Source: JBBRLA01 sp038231615
GTDB taxonomy: Bacteria > Myxococcota_A > Polyangia > Palsa-1104 > JAEUJZ01
Reading direction: 5' to 3'
Assembly (NCBI GenBank): GCA_038231615.1
Contig: JBBRLA010000126.1
Span: 1 to 15,560 of the forward strand
Length of the DNA stretch: 15,560 nucleotides
The notes under the pieces are model-generated. The model worked only from the letters and a program-made list of their open reading frames with translations, was not told the DNA's origin and searched no databases. Of the stretch, positions 1-7,036 are shown in pieces (position 1 is the first letter of the stretch; every line of letters starts with the position of its first letter). Made by a program: the position numbers and the translations under genes.

Positions 1-726
1 CAGCACCACAGTCCCCAGCACGCCCATCATGGGGTGCGTCTGCCCCCGCTCCCAGGACTCACGTCGCCAGCGCAGCGAACTCAGGCGCTGCTCCTTTACC
101 CGCACCGCGCTCGCGTGCGCCGAAAGCTCTGCCAGCAGATTGCGGTGCTCCGGTGATAGCTCCCCGTACAGCGCGCACAGCGATGTGAGCCGCCGAAAGG
201 CCGCCCGCACCAGCAGCTCGCACGAGACCTGCGATACCAGCCGCCCGTCCTGCTCCAACCACGCCGGTGTCAAGAAGTGCAGCGCCAGACGCTCCGCGGG
301 CCGCGCCGCGCTCGGCGGCGACAGCAGGATGGGCGGGATCTCCTCCATCGCGGTGCCCTGACAGCGCACCCGACCCTCCCCCCACGGGTTGGCCTCCATG
401 CGCATCAACGCTTCCGTCAACATCGCGCGCTCAGCCAGGTCCAGCGGACCGAAGACCCGGATCGCGATCGTGACGCTGTCACCCGCCCGGCAGGGGCGTT
501 GCCCAGGAGGGGCCAGCAACGGCACAAAGGCGGGTGGTGCCCTCGTGTCCGGGCGCAGGAATGGATGGCCGGGCGCGACCCGCGGCGCGAAGAGCCGCTC
601 GTAGAGCGGACCTCCGTGCAGCGCCCGCCCGAGCAGACCGTGGACCTGGCTCCCCTCATGAAAGGGCCTTGTGAACGGGGTCTCGGCCCGATAGGTAGCC
701 CGAAATTCGACAGCGGAGAGCCTCAT
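1..726 (-). CDS. cas6: Cas6-family CRISPR RNA endonuclease (RAMP), 3' end cut by the window edge
   Basis: The reverse strand is open from an ATG at 726 to base 1 (242 codons, no stop), so the C-terminus is missing. The residues follow the Cas6 RAMP pattern. A compaction segment VHGLLGRALHG (28-38) leads to LYERLFAP (41-48). A first ferredoxin-like strand TIAIRVFGPL (86-95) follows. The second half starts with LALHFLTPAWLEQDGRLV (147-164), then a helix with FRRLTSLCALYGE (177-189), then RWRRESWERGQ (219-229) and the Gly-containing MMGVLGTVV (233-241), as in the C-terminal domain of Cas6 proteins. Family members cut the repeat of pre-crRNA to make guide RNAs for type I or III effectors. No in-frame ATG, GTG or TTG precedes 726 before an in-frame stop; the ribosome binding site is weak. 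The gene is divergent from the pilin operon. The family call is fairly secure, the subtype is not, and I cannot place catalytic residues. Confidence 0.75.
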   Translation of the reverse strand, partial: MRLSAVEFRATYRAETPFTRPFHEGSQVHGLLGRALHGGPLYERLFAPRVAPGHPFLRPDTRAPPAFVPLLAPPGQRPCRAGDSVTIAIRVFGPLDLAERAMLTEALMRMEANPWGEGRVRCQGTAMEEIPPILLSPPSAARPAERLALHFLTPAWLEQDGRLVSQVSCELLVRAAFRRLTSLCALYGELSPEHRNLLAELSAHASAVRVKEQRLSSLRWRRESWERGQTHPMMGVLGTVVL

Positions 727-850
727 CGGATGAGTTCGATCATGGACGGGATGGGCTCGACGGAAAATCCGGCTGATCTTCGCGCGGCGGAGACGAGCTG
801 TCCCGGCTCAGGCATATCGGCACCGACGGCGATGGGGATCGGAGACCAAC

Positions 851-871
851 ATGATATGTAATAGACATCAT
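851..871. repeat. Imperfect inverted repeat, possible operator
   Basis: The arms are ATGATATGT (851-859) and ACATCAT (865-871). They pair over seven positions with one bulged base, around a five-base spacer. The core is ATGT-N5-ACAT. It lies between the cas6 start and the extended -10 box, a typical place for a regulator. Function is inferred only. Confidence 0.3.
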
Positions 872-947
872 CATAGAGGGTGGGTCAAGTACAAGAGCGA
901 GGCAGTGAAGGGTTCACTGGGGGCCCCAGGGACCCGTTCGGTCGAAC

Positions 948-956
948 TGATATAAT
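948..956 (+). promoter_or_regulatory. Extended -10 promoter element for the pilin operon
   Basis: The bases TGATATAAT match the extended -10 consensus TGnTATAAT exactly. No good -35 hexamer lies 16-18 bases upstream, which extended -10 promoters tolerate. Transcription would start near 962-964 and leave a leader of about 130 bases before the first pilin ATG at 1095. In a genome this GC-rich, a perfect match in an AT-rich gap between divergent genes is unlikely to be noise. Confidence 0.5.
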
Positions 957-970
957 GTTATTCTACATTA
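953..970. promoter_or_regulatory. Inverted repeat overlapping the -10 box, likely operator
   Basis: TAATGT (953-958) and ACATTA (965-970) are perfect six-base inverted arms around a six-base spacer. The left arm covers most of the -10 hexamer (951-956), so a bound dimer would block RNA polymerase. The core ATGT-N6-ACAT resembles the repeat at 851-871, whose spacer is one base shorter. No regulator gene lies nearby in the window. Confidence 0.4.
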
Positions 971-1094
971 CAATATTTCCTGAAAGTATTCTGTAGCCCC
1001 ATGTCGGCTTCTTCTTTTCGCAAGTTGCGTTACCTATTTTCCGATTGACAGACCGGCATCCGCGGGGCATTCTTCACCGAGAAGAGGTGGGTCG

Positions 1095-1694
1095 ATGACC
1101 GGGACCACACAGGCCCAAAGCAAACCATCGCTCAGGCCGTCGCGCCCTGGCTGTCCCGCCGGGGGATTCACGCTCCCGGAACTGATGACGGTCCTGGTGA
1201 TCCTGGGCTTGCTCGGCTTCCTGGCCATCGGGCGGACCACACAGCAGGGCAGGGGAGACGCCGCCCTGGGCCTGACCCGCGAGGTCTACACCCGCCTGAC
1301 CCAGGCCCGTTTCGCCGCCATCTCCAGCGGCACCCGGGTGCAAGTCACCCTGAGCCCGGTATCGGTGTCCGCGGTGCAGCTTCGCACCTCGTTGCAGCCC
1401 GGCATGGTCCCGCCGCCGCCCGCCGACTTCGGCCCGGTCACCGATGAGGTCACCGCCCACCGTGGGGCGCAGATCGTGGCCATCGGCGCCTCGGTGGACA
1501 CCGGCAACCCGCCCCCGGGCCCCGCCGGCGGCCCCGCGCTGCTCATCTTCTATCCCGATGGCCGCGCCCGGCTGGATGGGGCCATTGCCTCCCAGCCCGG
1601 CACCACCATCTACATCGCCGACGAACTCTTCGCCCACCCGCACCGCATCGTCGTGCTGGCCCGAACGGGCTTTGCCCGCACGATGGACTTCTAG
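1095..1694 (+). CDS. fimT: FimT/GspH-like minor pseudopilin
   Basis: This 199-residue protein starts a five-gene pilus tip operon. A 24-residue leader, longer than usual, ends in Gly-Gly. The type III prepilin motif GFTLPELMTVLVILGLLGF follows, with Phe+1 and Glu+5 (F25 and E29 in the precursor), the features used by the prepilin peptidase PilD and for assembly. After the hydrophobic helix (about 25-45) come residues such as LTREVYTRLTQARFAAISSG, typical of FimT/GspH pseudopilins, then a beta-rich globular domain. The start has an AGAGG ribosome binding site at 1083-1087, seven bases upstream. The stop (1692-1694) shares two bases with the binding site of the next gene. In type IVa pili such proteins help form the priming complex with PilV, PilW, PilX and PilY1. 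FimU is an alternative name; a type II secretion pseudopilin is unlikely given the PilY1-like neighbour. Confidence 0.85.
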   Translation: MTGTTQAQSKPSLRPSRPGCPAGGFTLPELMTVLVILGLLGFLAIGRTTQQGRGDAALGLTREVYTRLTQARFAAISSGTRVQVTLSPVSVSAVQLRTSLQPGMVPPPPADFGPVTDEVTAHRGAQIVAIGASVDTGNPPPGPAGGPALLIFYPDGRARLDGAIASQPGTTIYIADELFAHPHRIVVLARTGFARTMDF

Positions 1695-1704
1695 GAGGGC
1701 CACC

Positions 1705-2166
1705 ATGTCGCATCCGCCCCTCCCATTCAGGCGCCGACGGGACCCCCGGGCCGGCTTCACCATCCTGGACACCCTGGTGGCGGTGCTGGTGATGATCGTC
1801 GGCACCGTCGGCCTTCTGAGCATGCAACTGACCCAGGTGGCCGCCGGGGTGCGTTCGCGGCAGCTCACCGAGGCCACGGACCTGGCGCAGCAGGCCATGG
1901 AACGGCTGCTTTTGTATACGCCCGCGCAGGCGGTCGCGGCATCCGGCATCGCGGTCCCCGAGATCGTCGATGCCCGCGGCTGCCCCGTGCTGGCGACGGC
2001 CACGGTCCCCTCGCTGGCGTGCCACACCGCCGTGGTGGGCACCCCCTACACCCGCACCTTCAGCGCCACCGCCAGCGGCCCGAACGGCGCCCTGGTGGAG
2101 GTGCGGGTCGCGTGGAGCGACCCCTCCGGCGGGTCCCATCAGGTGAATCTTGTCAACGGCCGCTAA
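1705..2166 (+). CDS. pilV: PilV-like minor pilin with Asp instead of Glu at +5
   Basis: The protein has 153 residues. The start at 1705 is set by a perfect AGGAGG (1693-1698). A basic leader of 16-17 residues rich in Arg is followed by GFTILDTLVAVLVMIVGTVG, a prepilin N-terminus in which Glu+5 is replaced by Asp. The later part has the PilV/GspI look: TEATDLAQQAMERLL after the helix and a short beta domain with two cysteines (in RGCPV and SLACHT). An ORF extends further upstream in this frame, but that part overlaps the previous gene and has no pilin features. The 3' end overlaps the next gene by 17 bases, suggesting translational coupling. Role: a minor pilin of the pilus tip complex. The family is clear from the N-terminus and position; PilV versus GspI is decided by context. 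Confidence 0.83.
   Translation: MSHPPLPFRRRRDPRAGFTILDTLVAVLVMIVGTVGLLSMQLTQVAAGVRSRQLTEATDLAQQAMERLLLYTPAQAVAASGIAVPEIVDARGCPVLATATVPSLACHTAVVGTPYTRTFSATASGPNGALVEVRVAWSDPSGGSHQVNLVNGR
2141..2146 (+). promoter_or_regulatory. Ribosome binding site that sets a TTG start
   Basis: AGGTGA lies just before a TTG at 2150-2152, inside the 3' end of the upstream pilin gene. TTG here gives a nine-residue leader directly before the pilin motif. No ATG or GTG gives a sensible leader, so a TTG start is the best reading. Confidence 0.6.
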
Positions 2167-3217
2167 CGCCCGGGGCTTCACCCTGGTCGAGGTCATGGTA
2201 TCGCTGGGGCTGGTCAGCCTGGTGGCGGTGGCGCTGCTGGCGGTGGCCCAGGTGCAGGTGCGCATCCACTGCAGCCAGAACAGCATTCAGGCCACCCAGG
2301 ACAACGCCCGCGCGGCCCTGGATGTCCTGGCTCACGACGCGCGCCTGCTCGGGGCGCCGGGGCGGGGTTGGGGCTTGATCAACACCATCGGCGGCGTCCA
2401 GCCCGTGCCGCTCTACCGCGTGGTGGACGGCGGCGACAACGATTCCGACCGCCTGGAGATCATCGTCCCCTCCGGCGAGATGCTCGCCCTGCGGGTCGAT
2501 GCCGACCCGGCGGTCGGCCGCCTCGATCTGGCGCGCTTCGACCCCGATTCGCAGAACAACCCGGCCGCCGCCCCCGATGCCGCCCGCGATTTCAACGTCG
2601 ACGACTATGTGCTGCTCAGCAACATCACCCAGGTGGCGGCGCCGCTGCCGCCGGATCTGCTGACGCCGCCCCGGGGCTGCAAGGGCCCCGGCCTGGTCGG
2701 CGTGGCCCTGCTACAGGTCCTCGGCAAGGCGGCCAATGCCCTGACCGTGACAATGAGCAACGCCCTGACCCTGGATGGCTGTACTTTTCCCCGCGGCAGC
2801 CTGGTCTCCCGCGCCACCGCCACGGCCTACTATCTGGACGGCGACCTGCTGGTGGCCGACGACGGCTTTCCCATTCGCGGCACCGTCGGCACGCCCGCGG
2901 CCCTGGCCGAGCACATCGTCGACCTCCAGATCGCCGTGGGCATCGACGGCCTCAATGGCCACCCGACGGAAGGCAAACTCGACGAGGGACAGGCCGCCAA
3001 CGACGACGAATGGATCAACAACTTCCCCGGCGAGATCCTGGACAACCACCTGCCGAGCGCCCTGCGCATCACCATCGTGGCGCGCACCGGCGGCCAGGAC
3101 ACGCTCCTTGGGCCGGGACGTCCGGCCGTCGAGAACCGCGTGGCCGGCGAGCCGGATTATTACCGCTACCGCGTCCTCACCACCACCGTGGTGCCGCGCA
3201 ACCTGGTGCAGCCATGA
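2150..3217 (+). CDS. pilW: PilW-like minor pilin
   Basis: This 355-residue protein begins at a TTG codon (see the binding site at 2141-2146) and overlaps the end of the pilV-like gene. A short leader, MSTAANARG, precedes FTLVEVMVSLGLVSLVAVA, with Phe+1 and Glu+5 (F10, E14). The following helix contains NSIQATQDNARAALDVLAHD, as in PilW proteins, where this part is close to a conserved 'ARAA...L..DLR..G' stretch. Near the C-terminus, EHIVDLQIAVGIDG matches the PilW-type 'v.DLQ...G.D' segment. PilW-like proteins are the largest minor pilins and join PilV and PilX in the tip complex carrying PilY1. The stop overlaps the next start as ATGA (3214-3217). The length is normal for the family, and no defect is visible. 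Confidence 0.85.
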   Translation: MSTAANARGFTLVEVMVSLGLVSLVAVALLAVAQVQVRIHCSQNSIQATQDNARAALDVLAHDARLLGAPGRGWGLINTIGGVQPVPLYRVVDGGDNDSDRLEIIVPSGEMLALRVDADPAVGRLDLARFDPDSQNNPAAAPDAARDFNVDDYVLLSNITQVAAPLPPDLLTPPRGCKGPGLVGVALLQVLGKAANALTVTMSNALTLDGCTFPRGSLVSRATATAYYLDGDLLVADDGFPIRGTVGTPAALAEHIVDLQIAVGIDGLNGHPTEGKLDEGQAANDDEWINNFPGEILDNHLPSALRITIVARTGGQDTLLGPGRPAVENRVAGEPDYYRYRVLTTTVVPRNLVQP

Positions 3218-3729
3218 AGCCCATCCGTCTTCCCTCTCGCGAGCGCGGCGTCGCGCTGGTGCTGGTGTTATCCGTGATGTCGGTGCTGCTTTTGGCCGGC
3301 ATCATCGGCGTCGGCGTGTTCATGGGCGGCCTGCGCATCACCGCGCAGGACGTCGCAGCCAAGCGCGCCCTCTTCTGTTCGGAGGCCGGCCTGGCCGCCG
3401 GGCGGGCCTACTTCGGCCTCAACTATACCACCTGGGACACCTACCTGCGCTGCAACATCACCCGGGACTGCGCCGGCTACCCCATCGTCGGCTACGCGGA
3501 TCCGGTCAATCAGCGCTTCCAGTACACCATGGACATCATCGACAACATCGACGAGCCCACCCCGGATCCGACCCACGACAACGACCTCACGGTGATCGTC
3601 GAGTCCCGCTGCACCGAACCCGGCCTGCCCCCGCAGCCCCTGCAGCAAATCGTCAGCCTGCGCCCCTCTGCCGGCGGCAGCCCATACAAACAGGCCGGCG
3701 GCTGGAACGGCACCAACAACCAGCCCTAG
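3214..3729 (+). CDS. pilX: PilX-like minor pilin
   Basis: The protein has 171 residues and starts in an ATGA overlap with the previous stop, so it is probably translated by coupling. The N-terminus, ERGVALVLVLSVMSVLLLAG (10-29), matches the PilX N-terminal segment: a charged leader ending in Arg-Gly, then a hydrophobic helix that lacks Glu+5. A stretch ALFCSEAGLAAGRAYF follows, like the 'AEAGL..A' signature of PilX and GspK proteins. The rest is a small domain with four more or less paired cysteines and a C-terminus rich in Gly and Asn. PilX sits at the tip end of the minor pilin complex and contacts PilY1, the next gene. It is shorter than many PilX proteins, but the operon position supports the call. 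Confidence 0.8.
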   Translation: MKPIRLPSRERGVALVLVLSVMSVLLLAGIIGVGVFMGGLRITAQDVAAKRALFCSEAGLAAGRAYFGLNYTTWDTYLRCNITRDCAGYPIVGYADPVNQRFQYTMDIIDNIDEPTPDPTHDNDLTVIVESRCTEPGLPPQPLQQIVSLRPSAGGSPYKQAGGWNGTNNQP

Positions 3730-3738
3730 GAGCGGCCG

Positions 3739-6700
3739 ATGCGCATCAGCAAAACGACGACATTAGAGCGGCGCGGATCGGTCGGGGCCCTGTTCCTGGG
3801 GGCCCTGGGCCTTTTGTGTTCCTTTTTGCCGGGTGGCGCGCAGGCCAATCTGCGATCGTTCTCGCCGGGCACCCTGATCATCCCCATGGACGCCTGCTAC
3901 CAGGCCGCCCCCGACCAGCCCCGCCCCGCCGGCTGCACCGACGGCAAGTCCCTGGCCGATGATGGCGCGGTCAAGGCCTACGGCCTGGTCTATCGCCTGC
4001 TTCAGAAGGGCGTGCCGGTCTCCGTCGCCAGCAACCCGGGCAAATTGCAGATCGACGCCCCCGATTTCACCATCGACAGCACCGGTTCCGGCGGCGTGCC
4101 GGTGCAACTTTTCGTCCGCGCGGGCAACACCACCTCGGGGTTGACCTCCAACCCCACGATCACCTACCGCGGGGCGCCCTTCCTCATCGACTCGGCCGAT
4201 GCCGCCAACGCCCGGGCGCTTTTGGCCGGCGACCCCGACCTCGCTCCCTTCACCACCACCGCCATCCACGTCGCCGCAGTCACCTTCAGCGCCCCGCTGT
4301 CCACTCCCCTGCGTGGCGCCCCGTCCAGGGTGGCCCTGGTCGATCCGTGCAATGGGGTCGCCGGCTGCACCAAAGGCGGCCTGGCCGGCAGCGAGGGCAT
4401 CCCCCTCATGCGGGCCTACCTGCGCCGGGCCGGTCTGGACCAGCCCGGGGACATCGGGCAGTTCGGCAGCCCCGGCCGCATCGCCGACGTCGTCACCATC
4501 GACGACATCGGCAACCGCGACGCGCTTTCCGCCGGCAAGTACAGCATCGTCTGGCTGCCCCACTACGCCGCCCCGGCCCTCGCCGGCCCGACCTACGCCC
4601 TGCCGCCGGGCGACCTGGCCGTCCTTGCGCGCCTGACCGCTTTCGTCGGCTCCGGCGGCGTGCTTCTGGGGCAGTGCGCCGCCGAGTTTTCCCTGGAAGG
4701 CGGCAACGACCCCACCGGGGTGCGGTTTTCTCCCCCCGCCGGGGTGGGCAACTTCCTCTTCACCACCCCCGACGGCGGCTACAACAACCTGCTCAACGCC
4801 TGCTATCCGGGCAACGCCGCCGGCTTCCAGACCGCCTGCGTCTCGCCCCTTTCCCCCGTGGCGCCCCCGGTGGGACGGGCCCTGAAGTTCGGCGATCTGA
4901 CCAGCCCCTTTGTGCAGATCGGTGATTTCGGCTTCTTCGACTCCATCGGTGCCACCGCCGCCCAGCCTGGGGAGGGCACCGTCGGCACCGTGGCCAACTG
5001 GGACTTCATCTCGGCCGGCACGCCCAACAACTTCCAGCCCAACGTCAGCCACCTCATCTCCAGCCAGGACAGCATCCCGGCCAACGACGCCGTGGACCTT
5101 TTCTCCCTGGCCAGCCTGGCCCGCGGGCAGGTCCTGTACCTGGGCGGCCACACCTACGCCGACCCTGCCGCGCCCTCCACCGCCGGGATGCGCCTGGTCC
5201 TGAACAGCCTGCTCTTCGCCACTCCCCAGGTGGACCTGACCGAGCAGACCCGCTCCGGGCCCGTCGTGGCCGATAGCGGCAAGTTCTACATCGGCACCTA
5301 CCGCGAGAGCCCCGACGCGCCCTCGATCTTCGCCACCGCCGCCGACGCGCCGAAGTGGAGCTTCCCGCAGGTGCTGGGCCACCTGCGCGAGTATCCCGCC
5401 GGGCGCTTTTCGGGCACGGAGGCCCTGGGCTCGGGGGGCGAGGACTGGGACGCGGCGACGCGCATGCCCGCCGGTCCACAGCGGACGGTCTACACCCAGC
5501 TTGGCGGCGGCGCCGGCGCGACCTTTGTCGACTTCAGCACCGCCAGCCGCGATGTGTTCCTGAGCGACCTGCAACTGCCCGGCGCAAACCCCCAGTCGGC
5601 GGCGGACGCCCTGATCGACGCGGTGCGAGCTGGCGGGTTGGGCGGCATCGATCACAGCACCCCGGCGCTGATCCCGCCCAGCGGCAGGGTGCTTGGCGGA
5701 ATGGCCCGACCCACCGTGATCTACGCCGGGGCCCGGGACGGCCAGCTTCACGCCTTCGCGGTCGCCGGGGGCGGGGTCGATCCGGGGACCGAGCTGTGGA
5801 GCTTCCTTCCCAAGGACCAACTGGCCCGGCTGCGCCTGAACACCGCCGGGGTCGACGCCAGCCCCAACGTGCGCGATCTCTTTGACGACTGGGACGGCAC
5901 CGGCATCCGCGCCTGGCGCACCACCCTGGCTGTTCCCGAGGGCGCCTATGGGACCTCGGTGCAGGCGCTGGATGTGACTGACCCCCTGCACCCGGCGCTG
6001 CGCTGGCAGCGAGGGACCGATGCCCTGGCCGGCGGCGTGGTGCTGGGTAATGCCCGGGGGGCGACCTGGGCCGAGGTCAACCGCCCTTCGGCGCCCATCG
6101 GTGGGGAACTGATCATCGCCACCAACCTGCCCGGGGGACAGGGCCTGCTGGTCGCCGCGCTGGCGGCGCGCGATGGCAGTGTCCTTTGGACCTTCTCGAC
6201 CGCCTACACAAGGACCCTTCCGGGGTCGAGTCAGATCGTACCCAACGAGATGCCGGGCCCGCCGGCCGTGGTGGATTCCTCGAACAGCGGCGCTGAGGAC
6301 CGGGTCTACGTGGCTGACTTCGAGGGCAAGGTGTGGGAGCTTTCCGCGGTGACCGGGCAGAACCTGAACGGGACCGCGCCGATCTACGACGTGGGGCCGA
6401 CCCCGCAGGGCAACGTGCAGCCGATCGGGGCGCCCCTGGCCGTGTACCGCGACCTTAACACCGGGCACCTGACCCTGCTGGCGGCCACCGGCGGGGCCGA
6501 TTGGGCGGCGGCGACGGATGCCTACGCGGTGTATGCCATCGACGTGGACCCAATGCTCGCACGCCGCGGTGCCGCGGTGTGCACGGCCATCAGCAGCGGG
6601 CGGATCTTCGCCGCGCCGACCATTGCCGGGAACGATGTCTATCTGCTGGCCTCGGTAGGCAACCTGGGGGGGCTTCTGGGCAGCACGCTGGGCGACAGCG

Positions 6701-6918
6701 GGACCCTGCTGCGGGTGAACCTGAGCAGCCATCAGGTGACCCTGTCGGCGGACGCCGGCAAGGGCCAGGGCGCCCCGGTGCTGACCCCCGATGGCAAGCT
6801 GGCCGGCGTGACGGTGCGGGACGTGGTGGTGGTGGACAACACAGGTGCCGACAACAACCACGTGCTGCTCTCGGGCCCGGCGCCGCTGGCCTTCCGGGCC
6901 TGGCTGGAGCCGCTCTGA
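3739..6918 (+). CDS. pilY1: PilY1-like pilus tip protein with C-terminal beta-propeller
   Basis: The protein has 1059 residues, within the usual PilY1 range. The start has AGGAG at 3728-3732, overlapping the previous stop. A signal peptide covers about 1-36, with cleavage after AQA. The C-terminal half carries the PilC/PilY1 propeller signatures: VIYAGARDGQLHAF (about 660), GTELWSFLPKDQL, YGTSVQALDVTDP and RVYVADFEGKVWEL (855-868). A loop DSSNSGAED (846-854) sits where PilY1 has its calcium loop, but with Ser where Asp or Asn is usual. The N-terminal half shows no von Willebrand A motif. It has PMDACYQ (49-55), KAYGLVYRLLQKGVPV (79-94), a hydrophobic YSIVWLPHY segment and GGVLLGQCAAE (306-316). 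PilY1 is exported, binds the minor pilins, promotes pilus extension and acts in adhesion or surface sensing. The propeller call is firm; the N-terminal domain is not identified. Confidence 0.87.
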   Translation: MRISKTTTLERRGSVGALFLGALGLLCSFLPGGAQANLRSFSPGTLIIPMDACYQAAPDQPRPAGCTDGKSLADDGAVKAYGLVYRLLQKGVPVSVASNPGKLQIDAPDFTIDSTGSGGVPVQLFVRAGNTTSGLTSNPTITYRGAPFLIDSADAANARALLAGDPDLAPFTTTAIHVAAVTFSAPLSTPLRGAPSRVALVDPCNGVAGCTKGGLAGSEGIPLMRAYLRRAGLDQPGDIGQFGSPGRIADVVTIDDIGNRDALSAGKYSIVWLPHYAAPALAGPTYALPPGDLAVLARLTAFVGSGGVLLGQCAAEFSLEGGNDPTGVRFSPPAGVGNFLFTTPDGGYNNLLNACYPGNAAGFQTACVSPLSPVAPPVGRALKFGDLTSPFVQIGDFGFFDSIGATAAQPGEGTVGTVANWDFISAGTPNNFQPNVSHLISSQDSIPANDAVDLFSLASLARGQVLYLGGHTYADPAAPSTAGMRLVLNSLLFATPQVDLTEQTRSGPVVADSGKFYIGTYRESPDAPSIFATAADAPKWSFPQVLGHLREYPAGRFSGTEALGSGGEDWDAATRMPAGPQRTVYTQLGGGAGATFVDFSTASRDVFLSDLQLPGANPQSAADALIDAVRAGGLGGIDHSTPALIPPSGRVLGGMARPTVIYAGARDGQLHAFAVAGGGVDPGTELWSFLPKDQLARLRLNTAGVDASPNVRDLFDDWDGTGIRAWRTTLAVPEGAYGTSVQALDVTDPLHPALRWQRGTDALAGGVVLGNARGATWAEVNRPSAPIGGELIIATNLPGGQGLLVAALAARDGSVLWTFSTAYTRTLPGSSQIVPNEMPGPPAVVDSSNSGAEDRVYVADFEGKVWELSAVTGQNLNGTAPIYDVGPTPQGNVQPIGAPLAVYRDLNTGHLTLLAATGGADWAAATDAYAVYAIDVDPMLARRGAAVCTAISSGRIFAAPTIAGNDVYLLASVGNLGGLLGSTLGDSGTLLRVNLSSHQVTLSADAGKGQGAPVLTPDGKLAGVTVRDVVVVDNTGADNNHVLLSGPAPLAFRAWLEPL

Positions 6919-6985
6919 GGGCACGCGTCGGGTGCGCGTCCGGCATGTCTTTGGCACGTCTTCGGCAGGGACGGGAACCACGGCG

Positions 6986-7006
6986 GGAAGGTCCGACCGA
7001 CTTTCC
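6986..7006 (+). terminator. Possible hairpin terminator after the pilus operon
   Basis: GGAAGGTC (6986-6993) and GACTTTCC (6999-7006) form an eight-base-pair stem with one G-U pair and a five-base loop, followed by only three T residues. It lies about 67 bases after the pilY1 stop and 30 bases before the next start. The G-U pair favours the plus-strand transcript. It could instead be a leader structure of the following gene. Confidence 0.3.
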
Positions 7007-7036
7007 TTTGGAAGCAGCCGACGATAGAGTCAAGGC

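Larger units (their letters stand above)
727..1094. other. Divergent intergenic region, AT-rich in the middle
   Basis: This 368-base stretch separates the leftward cas6 from the rightward pilin operon. No convincing gene was found in it on either strand. Its right two-thirds (about 850-1045) is much richer in A and T than the rest of the window. It holds an inverted repeat at 851-871, a GC-rich near-palindrome at 917-929 (six-base arms around one base), a perfect extended -10 box at 948-956 and a second inverted repeat at 953-970. A TTGACA hexamer lies at 1045-1050, but the expected -10 position (1068-1073, CATTCT) is poor. No CRISPR-type direct repeats are present. Confidence 0.7.

Noticed and set aside
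29..861. Plus-strand frames in the first 860 bases, including one of 194 codons (277-861)
   Set aside because: They are Arg/Pro/Ser-rich without motifs. The minus-strand frame over the same bases matches Cas6 along its length.
1045..1073. TTGACA at 1045-1050 as the -35 box of the pilin promoter
   Set aside because: The -10 at 17-base spacing is CATTCT, only three of six matches, and the transcript start would crowd the ribosome binding site. The extended -10 at 948-956 is better.
727..1094. A CRISPR array next to cas6
   Set aside because: No direct repeat of 25-37 bases with regular spacers is present. Only short inverted repeats were found.
3763..6981. A 1072-codon open frame on the minus strand opposite pilY1, slightly longer than the real gene
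   Set aside because: It is low-complexity Gly/Ala/Arg/His sequence with no domain motifs. The plus frame has a signal peptide, propeller motifs and a binding site. Long antisense frames are expected at this GC content.
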